DNA of 64,000 nucleotides from CAVRXT01 sp049644285. Its GTDB lineage: Bacteria; Acidobacteriota; Terriglobia; Acidiferrales; UBA7541. Under the pieces are notes generated by a model. The model was not told where the DNA came from. It was given only the letters and a program-made list of their open reading frames with translations, and made no database searches. This document shows, in pieces, positions 17,836 through 26,236 of the stretch (positions within the stretch are counted from its first letter, which is position 1; each line of letters begins with the position of its first letter). Where the stretch lies: contig JBARRP010000107.1 of the NCBI GenBank assembly GCA_049644285.1, positions 19,243 to 83,242 of the forward strand, given 5' to 3'. A program made the translations under genes and the position numbers.

Positions 17836-19128
17836 TCAGTCCTTCCACGCCGCGCGGACCGGCTGGCCAACCAAGTATGCGGGATTCGCGCCTGCCCTGG
17901 GCCGGAACTTCTGCACTCGCCCGCTGTCCACCTCGGCTACGTAGAAATTGCCTTCCTGGTCCACGCTAAATCCGTGCACTCCCCAAAAGCCGCCGGGAAA
18001 ATCGCCCCAGGTGCCCCAGGCATAGAGAAGGTGTCCATCCAGGTCGTACTTCAGCATCTTCGATGTTCCGCGGTCGTAGGCCCAGAGATTCCGATCGGCT
18101 CCGATGTATATCAAGTGGATGTCCGATGGCTCTTGGCCCAAGCTCCACTCGTAGAGATATTTGCCATTCTCGTCAAATACCTGAACGCGGTGATTGGCCC
18201 GGTCATTCACAAAGACGCGCCGCGTGACGGGGTCCACGTCAATGCCGTGCACATTGTTCATGTAGTAGGGGCGCTTGTCGTTCGGAGGATTGCCTTTCAT
18301 ACCCCAGTCCATCAGGAACTTGCCGTCCTTATCGAATTTCGCGACGCGCGTGCCATTGTATCCATCCGACACGAACATGGTGCTGTCAGGCAGCCACGCG
18401 AGGAACGTCGGCCGGTTGAAGTGCGTGCCGTCCGCGCCTTTCACCGTGGGCGTTCCGATCGTCTGCACCAGTTCCTTCCCATCATGCGTGAACTTGTAGA
18501 TAGCGTGCATATGGTCGTCCACCACCCAAACGTGCTTTTCCGGATCGTACGGATTGATGGTGATGAAGTGCGGCCGCTTAAAGATTTTGTCCCATTGGGT
18601 CCATTGCTCGGTAATGTTGCCGCTGGCATCGACGACAGTCAGGCAGTGCTCCCACTTGGCGTCGACGCCTACAGTTCCCTTCCAAAGCTTTGGCCCATCG
18701 TCAGGGTCTTGACCGCTTCCACCTGCTCCCGGCAGCGACGACACCGTGGCATCCCGAAACGGTAAGCGGCCAATGGGGAACTGAACGCTCGGTCCGAAAT
18801 CGGGAAGCAGCTTCGTCTGCGGCCTGGGAATGTTCGGCAGCTCGCCACGGAAAAGCAAGAAAACCCGGTTCGAGTTCTCGGCGAAGACACTTTGGCCCGC
18901 TCCCCACGTCCACTTGTCGTTCCCCGGCAATCCGCTTATGGGTTTCGGCCAGTCCTTGACGATTTCGTAGGCCCCGAAAATGTCCTGGCCGCCGACCTGG
19001 CCTGGAACTGCCGCGAAGCCGCTGCTGGATTTCTCTTGCCCCTGGACAGGCATCAGCCTATTGCCGAGCAGGAAGCCCGCCACGAAAACAACCGCAAACG
19101 CCAAGAGAATTGCCCCGCGTGTTCGCAT
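17836..19128 (-). CDS. Exported NHL-repeat beta-propeller protein
   Basis: About 430 residues from MRTRGAILLAF. A signal anchor or cleavable signal (residues 5-25) is followed by six-bladed propeller-like repeats such as 'HFITINPYDPEKHVWVVDDH', 'GIDVDPVTRRVFVNDRANHR' and 'FYVAEVDSGRVQKF'. These resemble the NHL domain of peptidyl-alpha-hydroxyglycine lyases and secreted scaffold proteins. Catalytic residues of the lyase cannot be assigned with confidence. GGGAGG lies eight bases before the ATG, which decides against the longer frame starting at 19245. As first gene before the two-subunit molybdenum hydroxylase it may bind or present the substrate in the periplasm. Confidence 0.82.
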   Translation of the reverse strand: MRTRGAILLAFAVVFVAGFLLGNRLMPVQGQEKSSSGFAAVPGQVGGQDIFGAYEIVKDWPKPISGLPGNDKWTWGAGQSVFAENSNRVFLLFRGELPNIPRPQTKLLPDFGPSVQFPIGRLPFRDATVSSLPGAGGSGQDPDDGPKLWKGTVGVDAKWEHCLTVVDASGNITEQWTQWDKIFKRPHFITINPYDPEKHVWVVDDHMHAIYKFTHDGKELVQTIGTPTVKGADGTHFNRPTFLAWLPDSTMFVSDGYNGTRVAKFDKDGKFLMDWGMKGNPPNDKRPYYMNNVHGIDVDPVTRRVFVNDRANHRVQVFDENGKYLYEWSLGQEPSDIHLIYIGADRNLWAYDRGTSKMLKYDLDGHLLYAWGTWGDFPGGFWGVHGFSVDQEGNFYVAEVDSGRVQKFRPRAGANPAYLVGQPVRAAWKD

Positions 19129-19485
19129 CAATTGCCTCCCGGAACTTCCGATTTCAACCTTGTCTCCGGCAGGACCGTACGCCAGCCGCCCTGTACTGTC
19201 AAGCGCGGATCGCCAGCTCTGATCGCCCTGTCCGCCGCGCGCCATCCATCATCATCGGGGCCGTCGCACGTAAGCGGCACACCGCACTCACCCGGGTGAG
19301 CCAGGGATGCTCGCAGCGAAGTTATGCTCGCAAGTCGGAGCCGATTTATGGTCTCATCCCTGGCTGGTGCGCCACTTGGAAGATCTGACCCCTGGCGATA
19401 ACCGCTGAGGCTCGAAACAACGCTTGACACCATGTTGATCGTCGCTCGGCGATTAGGGATGAGCTGTTACTTAAAGGAGTGAACC
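19129..19485. other. Divergent intergenic region of 357 bases
   Basis: It lies between the NHL-propeller gene (minus) and the TPP enzyme gene (plus) and must carry promoters for both. A pair of perfect 11-bp arms (AGCCAGGGATG and its complement) lies at 19299-19309 and 19355-19365. A related hairpin lies after the TPP gene. No coding potential was seen. Confidence 0.45.
19299..19365. repeat. Inverted repeat, 11-bp arms, before TPP enzyme gene
   Basis: Perfect arms AGCCAGGGATG / CATCCCTGGCT enclose 45 bases. The left arm runs into GCTCGC, and the string AGGGATGCTCGC recurs at 21188 after the gene. Confidence 0.7.
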
Positions 19486-21162
19486 TTGTCGAAGATTACG
19501 GGTGGGCGGTACATCGCCGACTTCTTGGAAGCGTATGGCGTTAAGGCTGTGTTTTTTGTTCCAACCATACTGAGCCGGGCGCTCGCAAGCATGGACGAGA
19601 AGCCGATCAAGCGCGTACTCACCCATGGTGAGAAAGCTGCTGTGTATATGGCCGACGGTTACGCCCGCGCCTCAGGATGGCCAGGCATTTGTGGCGCCCA
19701 AGCGGTCGGCGCCGCGAACCTTGCCGCCGGACTGCGCGATCCATTTCTGGGACATAGCCCCGTTATCGCTTTTACCGGAGGGCGGCTCGGCCACCAAAAG
19801 CACAAAGGAAACTATCAAGAAAACGATGACTATCCGATGTTCAACTCGGTCACGAAAGCGAACTTTCAGATGGATACAGTCGGCCGGCTGCCGGACTTGA
19901 TGCGGCAGGCCTTCCGAGAGGCAACCTCCGGCACACCTGGGCCCGTAAATCTGCTATGTGCAGGCAAACACGGCGACATTGAGGACGATTCCGCAGAGCT
20001 GAGCCTTATTGTCGAAGAGCAATATAGCCGTGTTCCCGGCCACAGGCCCGCGCCAGAATCGGAACGAGTGAAGGAGGCGGTGAAGTGCCTGAGGGAGGCC
20101 CAGCGGCCGGTCATGGTCGTGGGCGGGGGCGCGAAATGGTCCGGAGCCGCGGCTGAAGTCTTGAAGTTCGCCGAAGCACTTTCAATCCCGGTGGCTAGCT
20201 CTCTCAATGCCTACTCCCTTGTGCCGGAGAATCACCCTTTGTATATCGGAGTTCCCGGCACCTATTCGCGCGCGTGTACGAACAAAATCTTGGCGCGAGC
20301 AGATATCGTACTGTTTGTGGGCAGCCAAACCGGTGGCCAGGTAACGCACTCTTGGCGTTTCCCTTCGCCCCAGGCGCGAGTCATCCAAATCGGCATTGAT
20401 CCGAGCGACTTGGGAAGGAATTATCCGAATGCGGTCTCACTGCTCGGCGACGTGAAAGTGGCACTGCGAGCACTGCTGGGGGAGTCAGCACAAGACAAGT
20501 CGGAGCAGAGAGATTCTTGGATATCCGAGGTAAAGCTAGAAGTAAACGAATGGCGCACCAGTGTGCAACCTCTTCGGAATTCCGATGCCGTTCCTATGCG
20601 GCCCGAGCGTCTCCTGAAGGAGCTCAGTGATTGGCTGCCTGACGATGCCATCGTCGCATGTGATACCGGTCACGCCGGTATGTGGGCCGCCCAACAACTC
20701 TGGATGGATAGCAAGCGCTGGGAATTCATCCGGGCCGCTGGATCGCTCGGGTGGGCTTTCCCGGCATCCCTGGGAGCGAAATGCGCGCTACCCAAGAGAC
20801 CAGTCGTGTGCTTCACCGGCGACGGTGGCTTCTGGTATCACATTCAGGAGCTCGAAACGGCCGTGCGCTGTGGAATTCCCACCGTCACCTGCGTGAATAA
20901 TAACAACTCTCTGAATCAGGAAACTTCGATTTTCCAGGCTGCCTACGATGGGAGCCCTTCGAGGAAACAGGGTGAAATGTGGCACTTCTCGAAAGTCGAT
21001 TTCGCCAAAATCGCCGAGAGCATGGGAGCGCTGGGAATACGAGTCGACAAACCCAGCGAGCTGCGCTCCGCTCTCGATCGCGCCCTCTCCAGCGGCAAGC
21101 CGGCCGTCCTCGATGTTGTCAGCGACATCGAAGCGTTGGCACCCGTCGCGTGGGAGGGTTAG
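19486..21162 (+). CDS. Thiamine pyrophosphate-dependent enzyme (acetolactate synthase/decarboxylase superfamily)
   Basis: 558 residues with the three domains of the family. The N-terminal PYR domain carries the catalytic glutamate in 'LTHGEKAAVYMADGYA' (about residue 48). The central domain spans about 195-330. The C-terminal PP domain has the TPP/Mg motif 'GDGGFWYHIQELETA' ending in 'CVNNNNSLNQ' (about 445-475). Such enzymes decarboxylate a 2-oxoacid and may ligate or oxidise the product. The absence of an acetolactate synthase small subunit nearby argues against branched-chain biosynthesis; a benzoylformate- or oxalyl-type decarboxylase is possible. Translation starts at a TTG with AAAGGAG seven bases upstream. 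The gene is flanked on both sides by related hairpins. Confidence 0.9.
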   Translation: MSKITGGRYIADFLEAYGVKAVFFVPTILSRALASMDEKPIKRVLTHGEKAAVYMADGYARASGWPGICGAQAVGAANLAAGLRDPFLGHSPVIAFTGGRLGHQKHKGNYQENDDYPMFNSVTKANFQMDTVGRLPDLMRQAFREATSGTPGPVNLLCAGKHGDIEDDSAELSLIVEEQYSRVPGHRPAPESERVKEAVKCLREAQRPVMVVGGGAKWSGAAAEVLKFAEALSIPVASSLNAYSLVPENHPLYIGVPGTYSRACTNKILARADIVLFVGSQTGGQVTHSWRFPSPQARVIQIGIDPSDLGRNYPNAVSLLGDVKVALRALLGESAQDKSEQRDSWISEVKLEVNEWRTSVQPLRNSDAVPMRPERLLKELSDWLPDDAIVACDTGHAGMWAAQQLWMDSKRWEFIRAAGSLGWAFPASLGAKCALPKRPVVCFTGDGGFWYHIQELETAVRCGIPTVTCVNNNNSLNQETSIFQAAYDGSPSRKQGEMWHFSKVDFAKIAESMGALGIRVDKPSELRSALDRALSSGKPAVLDVVSDIEALAPVAWEG

Positions 21163-21187
21163 TCGCCACCGCAGGGCAGTCAAAGTT

Positions 21188-21209
21188 AGGGATGCTCGCG
21201 CACATCCCT
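21188..21209. repeat. Small hairpin after TPP enzyme gene
   Basis: Stem AGGGATG / CATCCCT with an eight-base loop. It shares AGGGATGCTCGC with the inverted repeat upstream of the TPP gene and may be a member of a short repeat family. Confidence 0.5.
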
Positions 21210-21252
21210 GGCTATAACGCAGGCGTCATTAGAAAGCAAAGAGGAGAACGAT

Positions 21253-21726
21253 ATGCAAAAAATCACCCCGTTCTTGTGGTTCGACAGCCAAGCCGAAGAG
21301 GCGATGAATTTTTATATTTCTATTTTCAAGAATTCAAAGGTTGTGAGCGTTCATCGATATAGAGACGCAGGGCCAGGACCGAAGGGGACGGTAATGGCCG
21401 CGACGTTCCAGCTCGAAGGGCAAGCGTTTACAGCACTAAACGGTGGCCCGCAATTCACCTTCTCGCCCGCCATATCGTTCTTCGTGAACTGTCAGACGCA
21501 GCAAGAAGTCGACGAGCTGTGGGAGAAGCTTTCGGACGGTGGAGAAAAACAAAACTGCGGCTGGCTAAGAGACAAATATGGTGTGTCATGGCAAATTATT
21601 CCTTCTGCTTTAGGCGAGATGTTGAATGACACTGATCGGGTGAAAGCGAACAGAGTCATGAAGGCAATGCTTCAAATGCATAAAATTGACATAAAAAGCT
21701 TAAAGCAGGCGTACGACCAAGGATAA
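21253..21726 (+). CDS. VOC superfamily protein (PhnB-like)
   Basis: 157 residues of the glyoxalase/bleomycin-resistance/dioxygenase fold, closest in feel to PhnB / 3-demethylubiquinone methyltransferase-like proteins. Features are the start 'QKITPFLWFDSQAEEAMNFY', 'VMAATFQLEGQAFTALNGGP', 'FFVNCQTQQEVDELWEKLS' and 'CGWLRDKYGVSWQIIP'. The biochemical role of this subfamily is not known. Strong GAGGAG precedes the ATG. It is followed by a bidirectional terminator and faces the HbpS-like gene. Confidence 0.9.
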   Translation: MQKITPFLWFDSQAEEAMNFYISIFKNSKVVSVHRYRDAGPGPKGTVMAATFQLEGQAFTALNGGPQFTFSPAISFFVNCQTQQEVDELWEKLSDGGEKQNCGWLRDKYGVSWQIIPSALGEMLNDTDRVKANRVMKAMLQMHKIDIKSLKQAYDQG

Positions 21727-21743
21727 CTCAGCACAAACCACAA

Positions 21744-21777
21744 AAAGCCCGATATCGGCCTTGCGCTTTCGGGCTTT
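21744..21777. terminator. Bidirectional intrinsic terminator
   Basis: A nine-bp stem, AAAGCCCGA / TCGGGCTTT, lies between the convergent VOC and GlcG/HbpS genes. A-rich and T-rich ends give it terminator character on both strands. Confidence 0.75.
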
Positions 21778-21799
21778 CAATCTCAGCTCGCGAATGTTT

Positions 21800-22291
21800 T
21801 TACTGGGACAGGATTTTCGCCAAGGCGTTCGCGCCTGCCGCCGCCACTGTGCCATCCTGCTGCGAATTGCCGCCGCTTACGCCGATCGCTCCGATGATCT
21901 TTCCGTCGACCACGAGGGGCACGCCGCCCTCGGTCGCGATCGTCCCGGGCAGTTTCAGAATGCCCGTGTTTCCGCCGGCGACAGCGTCTTGGAAAGCCTT
22001 GGTGGGGCGCTTGAAGGCGATCGCGCTATGCGCTTTTGCCTGGGCGACGTCAATGCTGCCAATTTGCGTCTCGTCCATCTTCTCCAGGTAAATCAGGTTC
22101 CCGCCATCGTCCACAACAACAATGACCATGGTGAAGTTGCTCTTCGCCGCCTCGCTTTCGGCCGCGGCGGCAACTTGTTTGGCGACCGCCAGGGTCAGCG
22201 CTTTTTTCTCCGCCAATTGGTCTGCCCGCGCACCGGTTGTCAACGCGAACGCCACCAGCACAGCTATGGTCCCTGTCCGGCACATTTTCAT
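21800..22291 (-). CDS. Exported GlcG/HbpS family protein
   Basis: About 163 residues from MKMCRTGTIAV. The signal peptide ends around 'TTGARA', and the mature part is a single GlcG/HbpS (haem-degrading) domain. Typical strings are 'VVVDDGGNLIYLEKMD', 'KAFQDAV', 'PLVVDGKIIGAIGVSGG' and 'AGANALAKIL'. Members of the family bind haem or cobalamin or are of unknown function; no histidine pattern here proves haem binding. AGGGAG before the ATG decides the start. Convergent with the VOC gene across a terminator. Confidence 0.88.
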   Translation of the reverse strand: MKMCRTGTIAVLVAFALTTGARADQLAEKKALTLAVAKQVAAAAESEAAKSNFTMVIVVVDDGGNLIYLEKMDETQIGSIDVAQAKAHSAIAFKRPTKAFQDAVAGGNTGILKLPGTIATEGGVPLVVDGKIIGAIGVSGGNSQQDGTVAAAGANALAKILSQ

Positions 22292-22412
22292 GGTGTTCTC
22301 CCTGTTAAGATTCAAGAAGTGTCTTCGCCCGTCTTCCCCCGCGAAAGTCATACCCGAATTCCCATCTGATCTGCTCTGTGAACGGCCTTGGCTCTCGGCT
22401 CAACGGTCGTGC

Positions 22413-23603
22413 TCATCGCACGTTCCTGTCGATCCAGCTCTGGAAATATGCAGCGATCCCATCACTGTTTCTCTCAAGCATCATCTCGTGTGCGTTGCCG
22501 GGTAGGCCGGCATCTTCGAGTTTCACGTAATCGGTCTTCACCCCTGCCTGATTGAGCCATTTGGCATCGCAAGAGTCAAAGACGCGGTGATAGCTCGCCT
22601 CCCCGGATACGTCGAGAACCGGGATGCCCTGCAGGTTGACGAGCTTGTGCGCGGGCTCCTTCTGCAGCCAACATTGGATCAGGCCCGGCCCATCCGACTT
22701 CGGCTCGAGCTCGACCTGCAATTCCGAGGGGTCGCTGATCGGAGGATCATAGTGAACTGGAAGACTGGTCACGCCCCAGACCAGCAGCCCCTTGCCGGTG
22801 TACACCTGTTTGGCCGTATCCACGTTCTGGATCGGCGGACCGGCCGGTTCGGCGGTGATGATCGCTTTCACGAGCTTGGGCCGAGCATCGGCAACCTGCC
22901 AGCCAAAAAGCCCTCCCTGCGAATGAGTGATCAGAATGACCGGAGTGCCGATCTTTTCCAACAGTGCCACATGGGCGTCGAGATTTAGCTTGTCCTGGCT
23001 CGCGCCTTGCAAAAATTGCACCTGAGTCCTGGCGAAATTATCGAATATGGGGTCGCCCATCTTGCCTTTGTTGGGATCGTCGCTCGGCCATTGCGTGTAC
23101 TTCTTGGCCTGTGGCCAATCGCCGAGCTCAGTCAAGTCCGTCCAGATCTTCTCCAACTGAGGCGCTGTGCGAATGGTGAGTGGGCCGTCGACATCAGGAA
23201 CGTAGGCGGAACGCCCGCGTGCGGGATAATCCACCATATAGACCACGTATCCTTGGTTGATGAAGTAATACGCCCAGCCGGCCCGGCCGTCCGGCGTTTG
23301 CAGCCAGTCTGTGCCCGTCTGCCCCGCCCCGTGGAGGAACACGATCGGATATCTCCGCCGGATCTTCTTCGGCACCATGACCTCGACGTACTCGGCGCCG
23401 CCCATGACTTCCTTGCCCGCAGGCCCAACATAATGGCCGCCCACATAAAAGAAGCCCGTGCGCGCGATGTTGGCAGTCGAGAACGTCGGGATCGATTTCG
23501 GAGGCGCAGCTCCCGCCTCGTCCTTGGCGCTCGCTCCGAACGAGGCGCCCACGAGAACGGCGGCCAGCGCTGCTTGCACCGCGCTCGATATCCGTAGGTT
23601 CAT
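22413..23603 (-). CDS. Exported alpha/beta hydrolase (esterase-like)
   Basis: 396 residues with a signal peptide ending near 'GASFGASA'. The oxyanion segment is 'YPIVFLHGAGQTGTDW' (about residue 90) and the nucleophile elbow is 'ILITHSQGGLFGW' (about residue 225). A likely acid/histidine pair is in the C-terminal part, with histidine in 'LPGNAHEMMLERN'. It should hydrolyse an ester or related bond in the periplasm. AGGAG lies 10 bases before the ATG. The 195 bases upstream are noncoding and separate it from the DUF6152 gene. Substrate unknown. Confidence 0.86.
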   Translation of the reverse strand: MNLRISSAVQAALAAVLVGASFGASAKDEAGAAPPKSIPTFSTANIARTGFFYVGGHYVGPAGKEVMGGAEYVEVMVPKKIRRRYPIVFLHGAGQTGTDWLQTPDGRAGWAYYFINQGYVVYMVDYPARGRSAYVPDVDGPLTIRTAPQLEKIWTDLTELGDWPQAKKYTQWPSDDPNKGKMGDPIFDNFARTQVQFLQGASQDKLNLDAHVALLEKIGTPVILITHSQGGLFGWQVADARPKLVKAIITAEPAGPPIQNVDTAKQVYTGKGLLVWGVTSLPVHYDPPISDPSELQVELEPKSDGPGLIQCWLQKEPAHKLVNLQGIPVLDVSGEASYHRVFDSCDAKWLNQAGVKTDYVKLEDAGLPGNAHEMMLERNSDGIAAYFQSWIDRNVR

Positions 23604-23798
23604 GAAATTTTGCTCCTATCTGTTCCGTCCGGGATTCCCTGCTGGAATTTCGACTTAAATCTTGCGTTCAATTTCCAAGCTTTAGTTCTTCCGCGTCCTT
23701 ACAGGCGCGACTCTATCGGAACGCCGTTGTAGTAAACCGTCGCTCTTCGAATGTCAATACTTAAACCAAAACGCCGCGAGTTTCACGCTCGCTTCGTC

Positions 23799-24206
23799 TC
23801 AATGCCCCCACCAAAAGAATGAGTGCGGGTCTGGGCTCAGCTCCTGGCCGCTGGCCAACACGATCTTCGCGAGCCGCATGTTATTCGTGCCGTTTTTGGC
23901 GGGATGACCGATGAACGTGACCTGGTCTCCGGGCTTAAGCGTATCTCTGTTCCAGCCGGCCCTGGTCAAAACGTTCGGACCTCCTCGTATTTCGATAGCC
24001 CATTTCTGCAAGTTGCCCTTCTCATCCTTCCCGTCGGCATAAATCATTGCATGAGGATTGGACCACTCGAAACTCGTCACGGTGCCCTTCACGGTGATCG
24101 AGTGTTCCATGTCGTACATCGCTGCCCCGTGGTGTGCGCACACGGGAGCTGAAACCACAAGAAGACCGGCAACCACGCTAAGAAAGGCCAGTAACCTGGT
24201 TCTCAA
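23799..24206 (-). CDS. Exported DUF6152-family protein
   Basis: About 135 residues. The signal peptide is followed at once by 'AHHGAAMYD', the histidine pair that marks DUF6152, then 'ITVKGTVTSFEWSNPHAMIY' and 'PGDQVTFIGHPAKNG'. The family is small, beta-rich and of unknown function; an OB-like fold is a guess. Translation probably starts at the TTG at 24206, because GGGAGGAG is placed correctly for it. A paralogue with the same layout is at 55743-56132. It directly follows the amidohydrolase gene at 24243 in the same direction and may share its transcript. Confidence 0.82.
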   Translation of the reverse strand: MRTRLLAFLSVVAGLLVVSAPVCAHHGAAMYDMEHSITVKGTVTSFEWSNPHAMIYADGKDEKGNLQKWAIEIRGGPNVLTRAGWNRDTLKPGDQVTFIGHPAKNGTNNMRLAKIVLASGQELSPDPHSFFWWGH

Positions 24207-24242
24207 TGCGACTCCTCCCGAGCAAGGAACCAAGGGGGGCTG

Positions 24243-25745
24243 TCAAACCGCGTGCTTCAGAACATAGCCGTATCGAAGATTGCTGCGGCTCGGTCCCGAG
24301 CGTAGATAGTCCTCCTTCAGGCTGGCGAAGTGATCGATTTTCGACCACGTGGCAGGGGCTTGGTAGTCATAGAGGCGCATGTTGTTCCGGCTGAAGATCG
24401 CCGTCTTAACCGGGCCGTCGGCCGGTCCGAGCGGCTTGAATCCGAGTTGCTTCTGCATATCCTCTGGTATCTCGAGCCGGCGCAGCCCCTCGATCTGCCA
24501 TTGCGGCGAGCCCGTCCACACCGCGTCGGTCCCCCAAACGACGTGATCGGCGCCAAGGCCCTTGACGAGCGCACCCATCAAGTAGGCAGCCAAGCGGGGT
24601 TGCGCGACCGTGCTGAATGCGAACAACTGGCCGAGATCGCCGTAGACGTTCGTGACGCCGTACTTCGCCGGTATTTCGGAGAGATCGGTGACCCATTCGC
24701 ATCGCCCGGTCTTCTCCACCTGCGCCCAGGCTTCGGCGGGGTTACCGCCGCCGGCGTGGCGGTAGCCCGAATGATAGATGATGAAATTGAGCTGCGGCCA
24801 ATCCTTGGCGGCCTTCCCGACGTCGCTCACATCAACGTAGGGCCGCAGCCTGGGAAACTGTCTTTCGATCGAGGGCGGAAAGAGCCCCTTGTGCACGCAA
24901 ACGTTCTTGATACCTGCCTTGACGCATTTCTCGTAGCCGCGGTAGGTCACCTTCTCATCGTCCATGCGCCACGGATAACGCGCGAGTTCATGGTGGGTGT
25001 TGTCGCCGATCGTGTAGCCTTTCACGGAGTCAGGCTTCAGTGTCAACGCATGGTCGAGTTTCTCGAGCCAGTCGGGCTGGCCGGGCGTGAAAATGGCGTG
25101 ACACAACATGCGCTTCGAACCGGCAGCCTTGTTCACCTTCGCGCGCGCCTCCGCCATCATTTCGTTGGTCAAGAACCAGTCGCGGGGTATATCGGACGGC
25201 GAGCTCGAGATCAGCGCCACCTTCGTATCGCTGTCCAGGTACATTTCCTTGACGTAGTTGTTGTATTTCAGATCTTCGAGGGTTTGCTCCTTCTCTTTTA
25301 GCTCGGGATTCCAGCCTGCGGCCCCAACCGCTTTGCGCATCTGGAGGAAGGTGGTGATGCGCGTGTCGTCACGCAAGAAATGCGTATGACAATCGAAGAT
25401 GAACTGGTCCTTCAGCGAGTTGGCGCGCTCCTCGGCCAGCTCCGGGATGGCAGCCTCGGCGCGGGTCACGTCGAACAAGCTTCCATAAACCTCGTTCATG
25501 GCCAGAAACGCAGCGGCCATCCCTGCCGAGGTCTGGAAGAAGTCTCTTCGGGAGATCCCCAGCTTGCGGGCCATTCCAGTTCCCATCGCTTTCACCCGCG
25601 CCTCGACCTCGCGCTGCTGTCTGTTTTGGGCCTGCGGAAAGTACTCGTCGCTCGACACGATCTGCGTCGGGATGGGCGACGGGAATGCCGAGGTTTCCGC
25701 TGGTTTCAATTTTTTCAGCTCTTCCGGGGTGAGAAAACCGCTCAT
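24243..25745 (-). CDS. Amidohydrolase-2 family protein with displaced Tat motif
   Basis: About 500 residues. Unusually, the twin-arginine motif 'GISRRDFFQTSAGMAAAF' begins around residue 50, after a hydrophilic leader containing 'TPEELKKLKPAETSAFPSP'. The TIM-barrel domain follows: metal motif 'FDCHTHFLRDD', middle histidine in 'FIIYHSGYRH' and the aspartate in 'HVVWGTDAVWTGSPQWQ'. Family members hydrolyse or decarboxylate aromatic and heterocyclic acids. AAGGAGGA precedes the ATG. It is divergent from the xdhC-like gene with about 77 bases between the starts. Confidence 0.87.
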   Translation of the reverse strand: MSGFLTPEELKKLKPAETSAFPSPIPTQIVSSDEYFPQAQNRQQREVEARVKAMGTGMARKLGISRRDFFQTSAGMAAAFLAMNEVYGSLFDVTRAEAAIPELAEERANSLKDQFIFDCHTHFLRDDTRITTFLQMRKAVGAAGWNPELKEKEQTLEDLKYNNYVKEMYLDSDTKVALISSSPSDIPRDWFLTNEMMAEARAKVNKAAGSKRMLCHAIFTPGQPDWLEKLDHALTLKPDSVKGYTIGDNTHHELARYPWRMDDEKVTYRGYEKCVKAGIKNVCVHKGLFPPSIERQFPRLRPYVDVSDVGKAAKDWPQLNFIIYHSGYRHAGGGNPAEAWAQVEKTGRCEWVTDLSEIPAKYGVTNVYGDLGQLFAFSTVAQPRLAAYLMGALVKGLGADHVVWGTDAVWTGSPQWQIEGLRRLEIPEDMQKQLGFKPLGPADGPVKTAIFSRNNMRLYDYQAPATWSKIDHFASLKEDYLRSGPSRSNLRYGYVLKHAV

Positions 25746-25822
25746 TCCTTCCTCCTTGTTCCACGGCGGCGCTGATTGACACATCCCAGTGACCGCCGTA
25801 CCCTAATCTTAATAGGGAGCCG

Positions 25823-26152
25823 ATGGACCTCTTCGAAGAAATCGTGCGCATGAGACGCGCGGGCCAGCGCGGCGCCCTCGCCACCATCGTCCACACCAAT
25901 GGCTCCATCCCGAGCTTTGAAAGCTCCCGGATGCTGGTCCGCGAGGACGGATCGATCGCCGGAACGGTAGGGGGCGGATGCGTTGAAGCCGAAGTGTGGG
26001 CGGCGGCGAAAGAAGTCATCAAGTTGGAGAATCCCCGGAAGATGGTCTTCAATCTCAACAATGAAGCCGCCTACGATTCCGGTCTGATCTGTGGCGGCAC
26101 GCTCGAGATTCTCGTCGAGCCCATTCTTCCCCCCTCCGAAACGCCACACTAG
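25823..26152 (+). CDS. XdhC/CoxI family protein (molybdenum cofactor maturation)
   Basis: 109 residues corresponding to the N-terminal XdhC/CoxI domain alone; the Rossmann domain of full-length XdhC is absent. Conserved strings are 'RRAGQRGALATIVHTNGSIP', 'AGTVGGGCVEAEVW' and 'DSGLICGGTLEILVEP', the last with the conserved CGG. XdhC binds and sulfurates molybdenum cofactor before insertion into xanthine dehydrogenase-type enzymes. The window encodes three such enzymes, none immediately adjacent, so this could serve them. GGGAG is placed before the ATG. One-domain versions are known, so truncation is not certain. Confidence 0.9.
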   Translation: MDLFEEIVRMRRAGQRGALATIVHTNGSIPSFESSRMLVREDGSIAGTVGGGCVEAEVWAAAKEVIKLENPRKMVFNLNNEAAYDSGLICGGTLEILVEPILPPSETPH

Positions 26153-26236
26153 CGTCCGTGCCCTCCGGCGCGGCGCAGTCACCTTTGGCCGCGGTCCAGA
26201 GCGAAGTTTTCGCCAGCTCGGGCTTCTATCCGCTAA

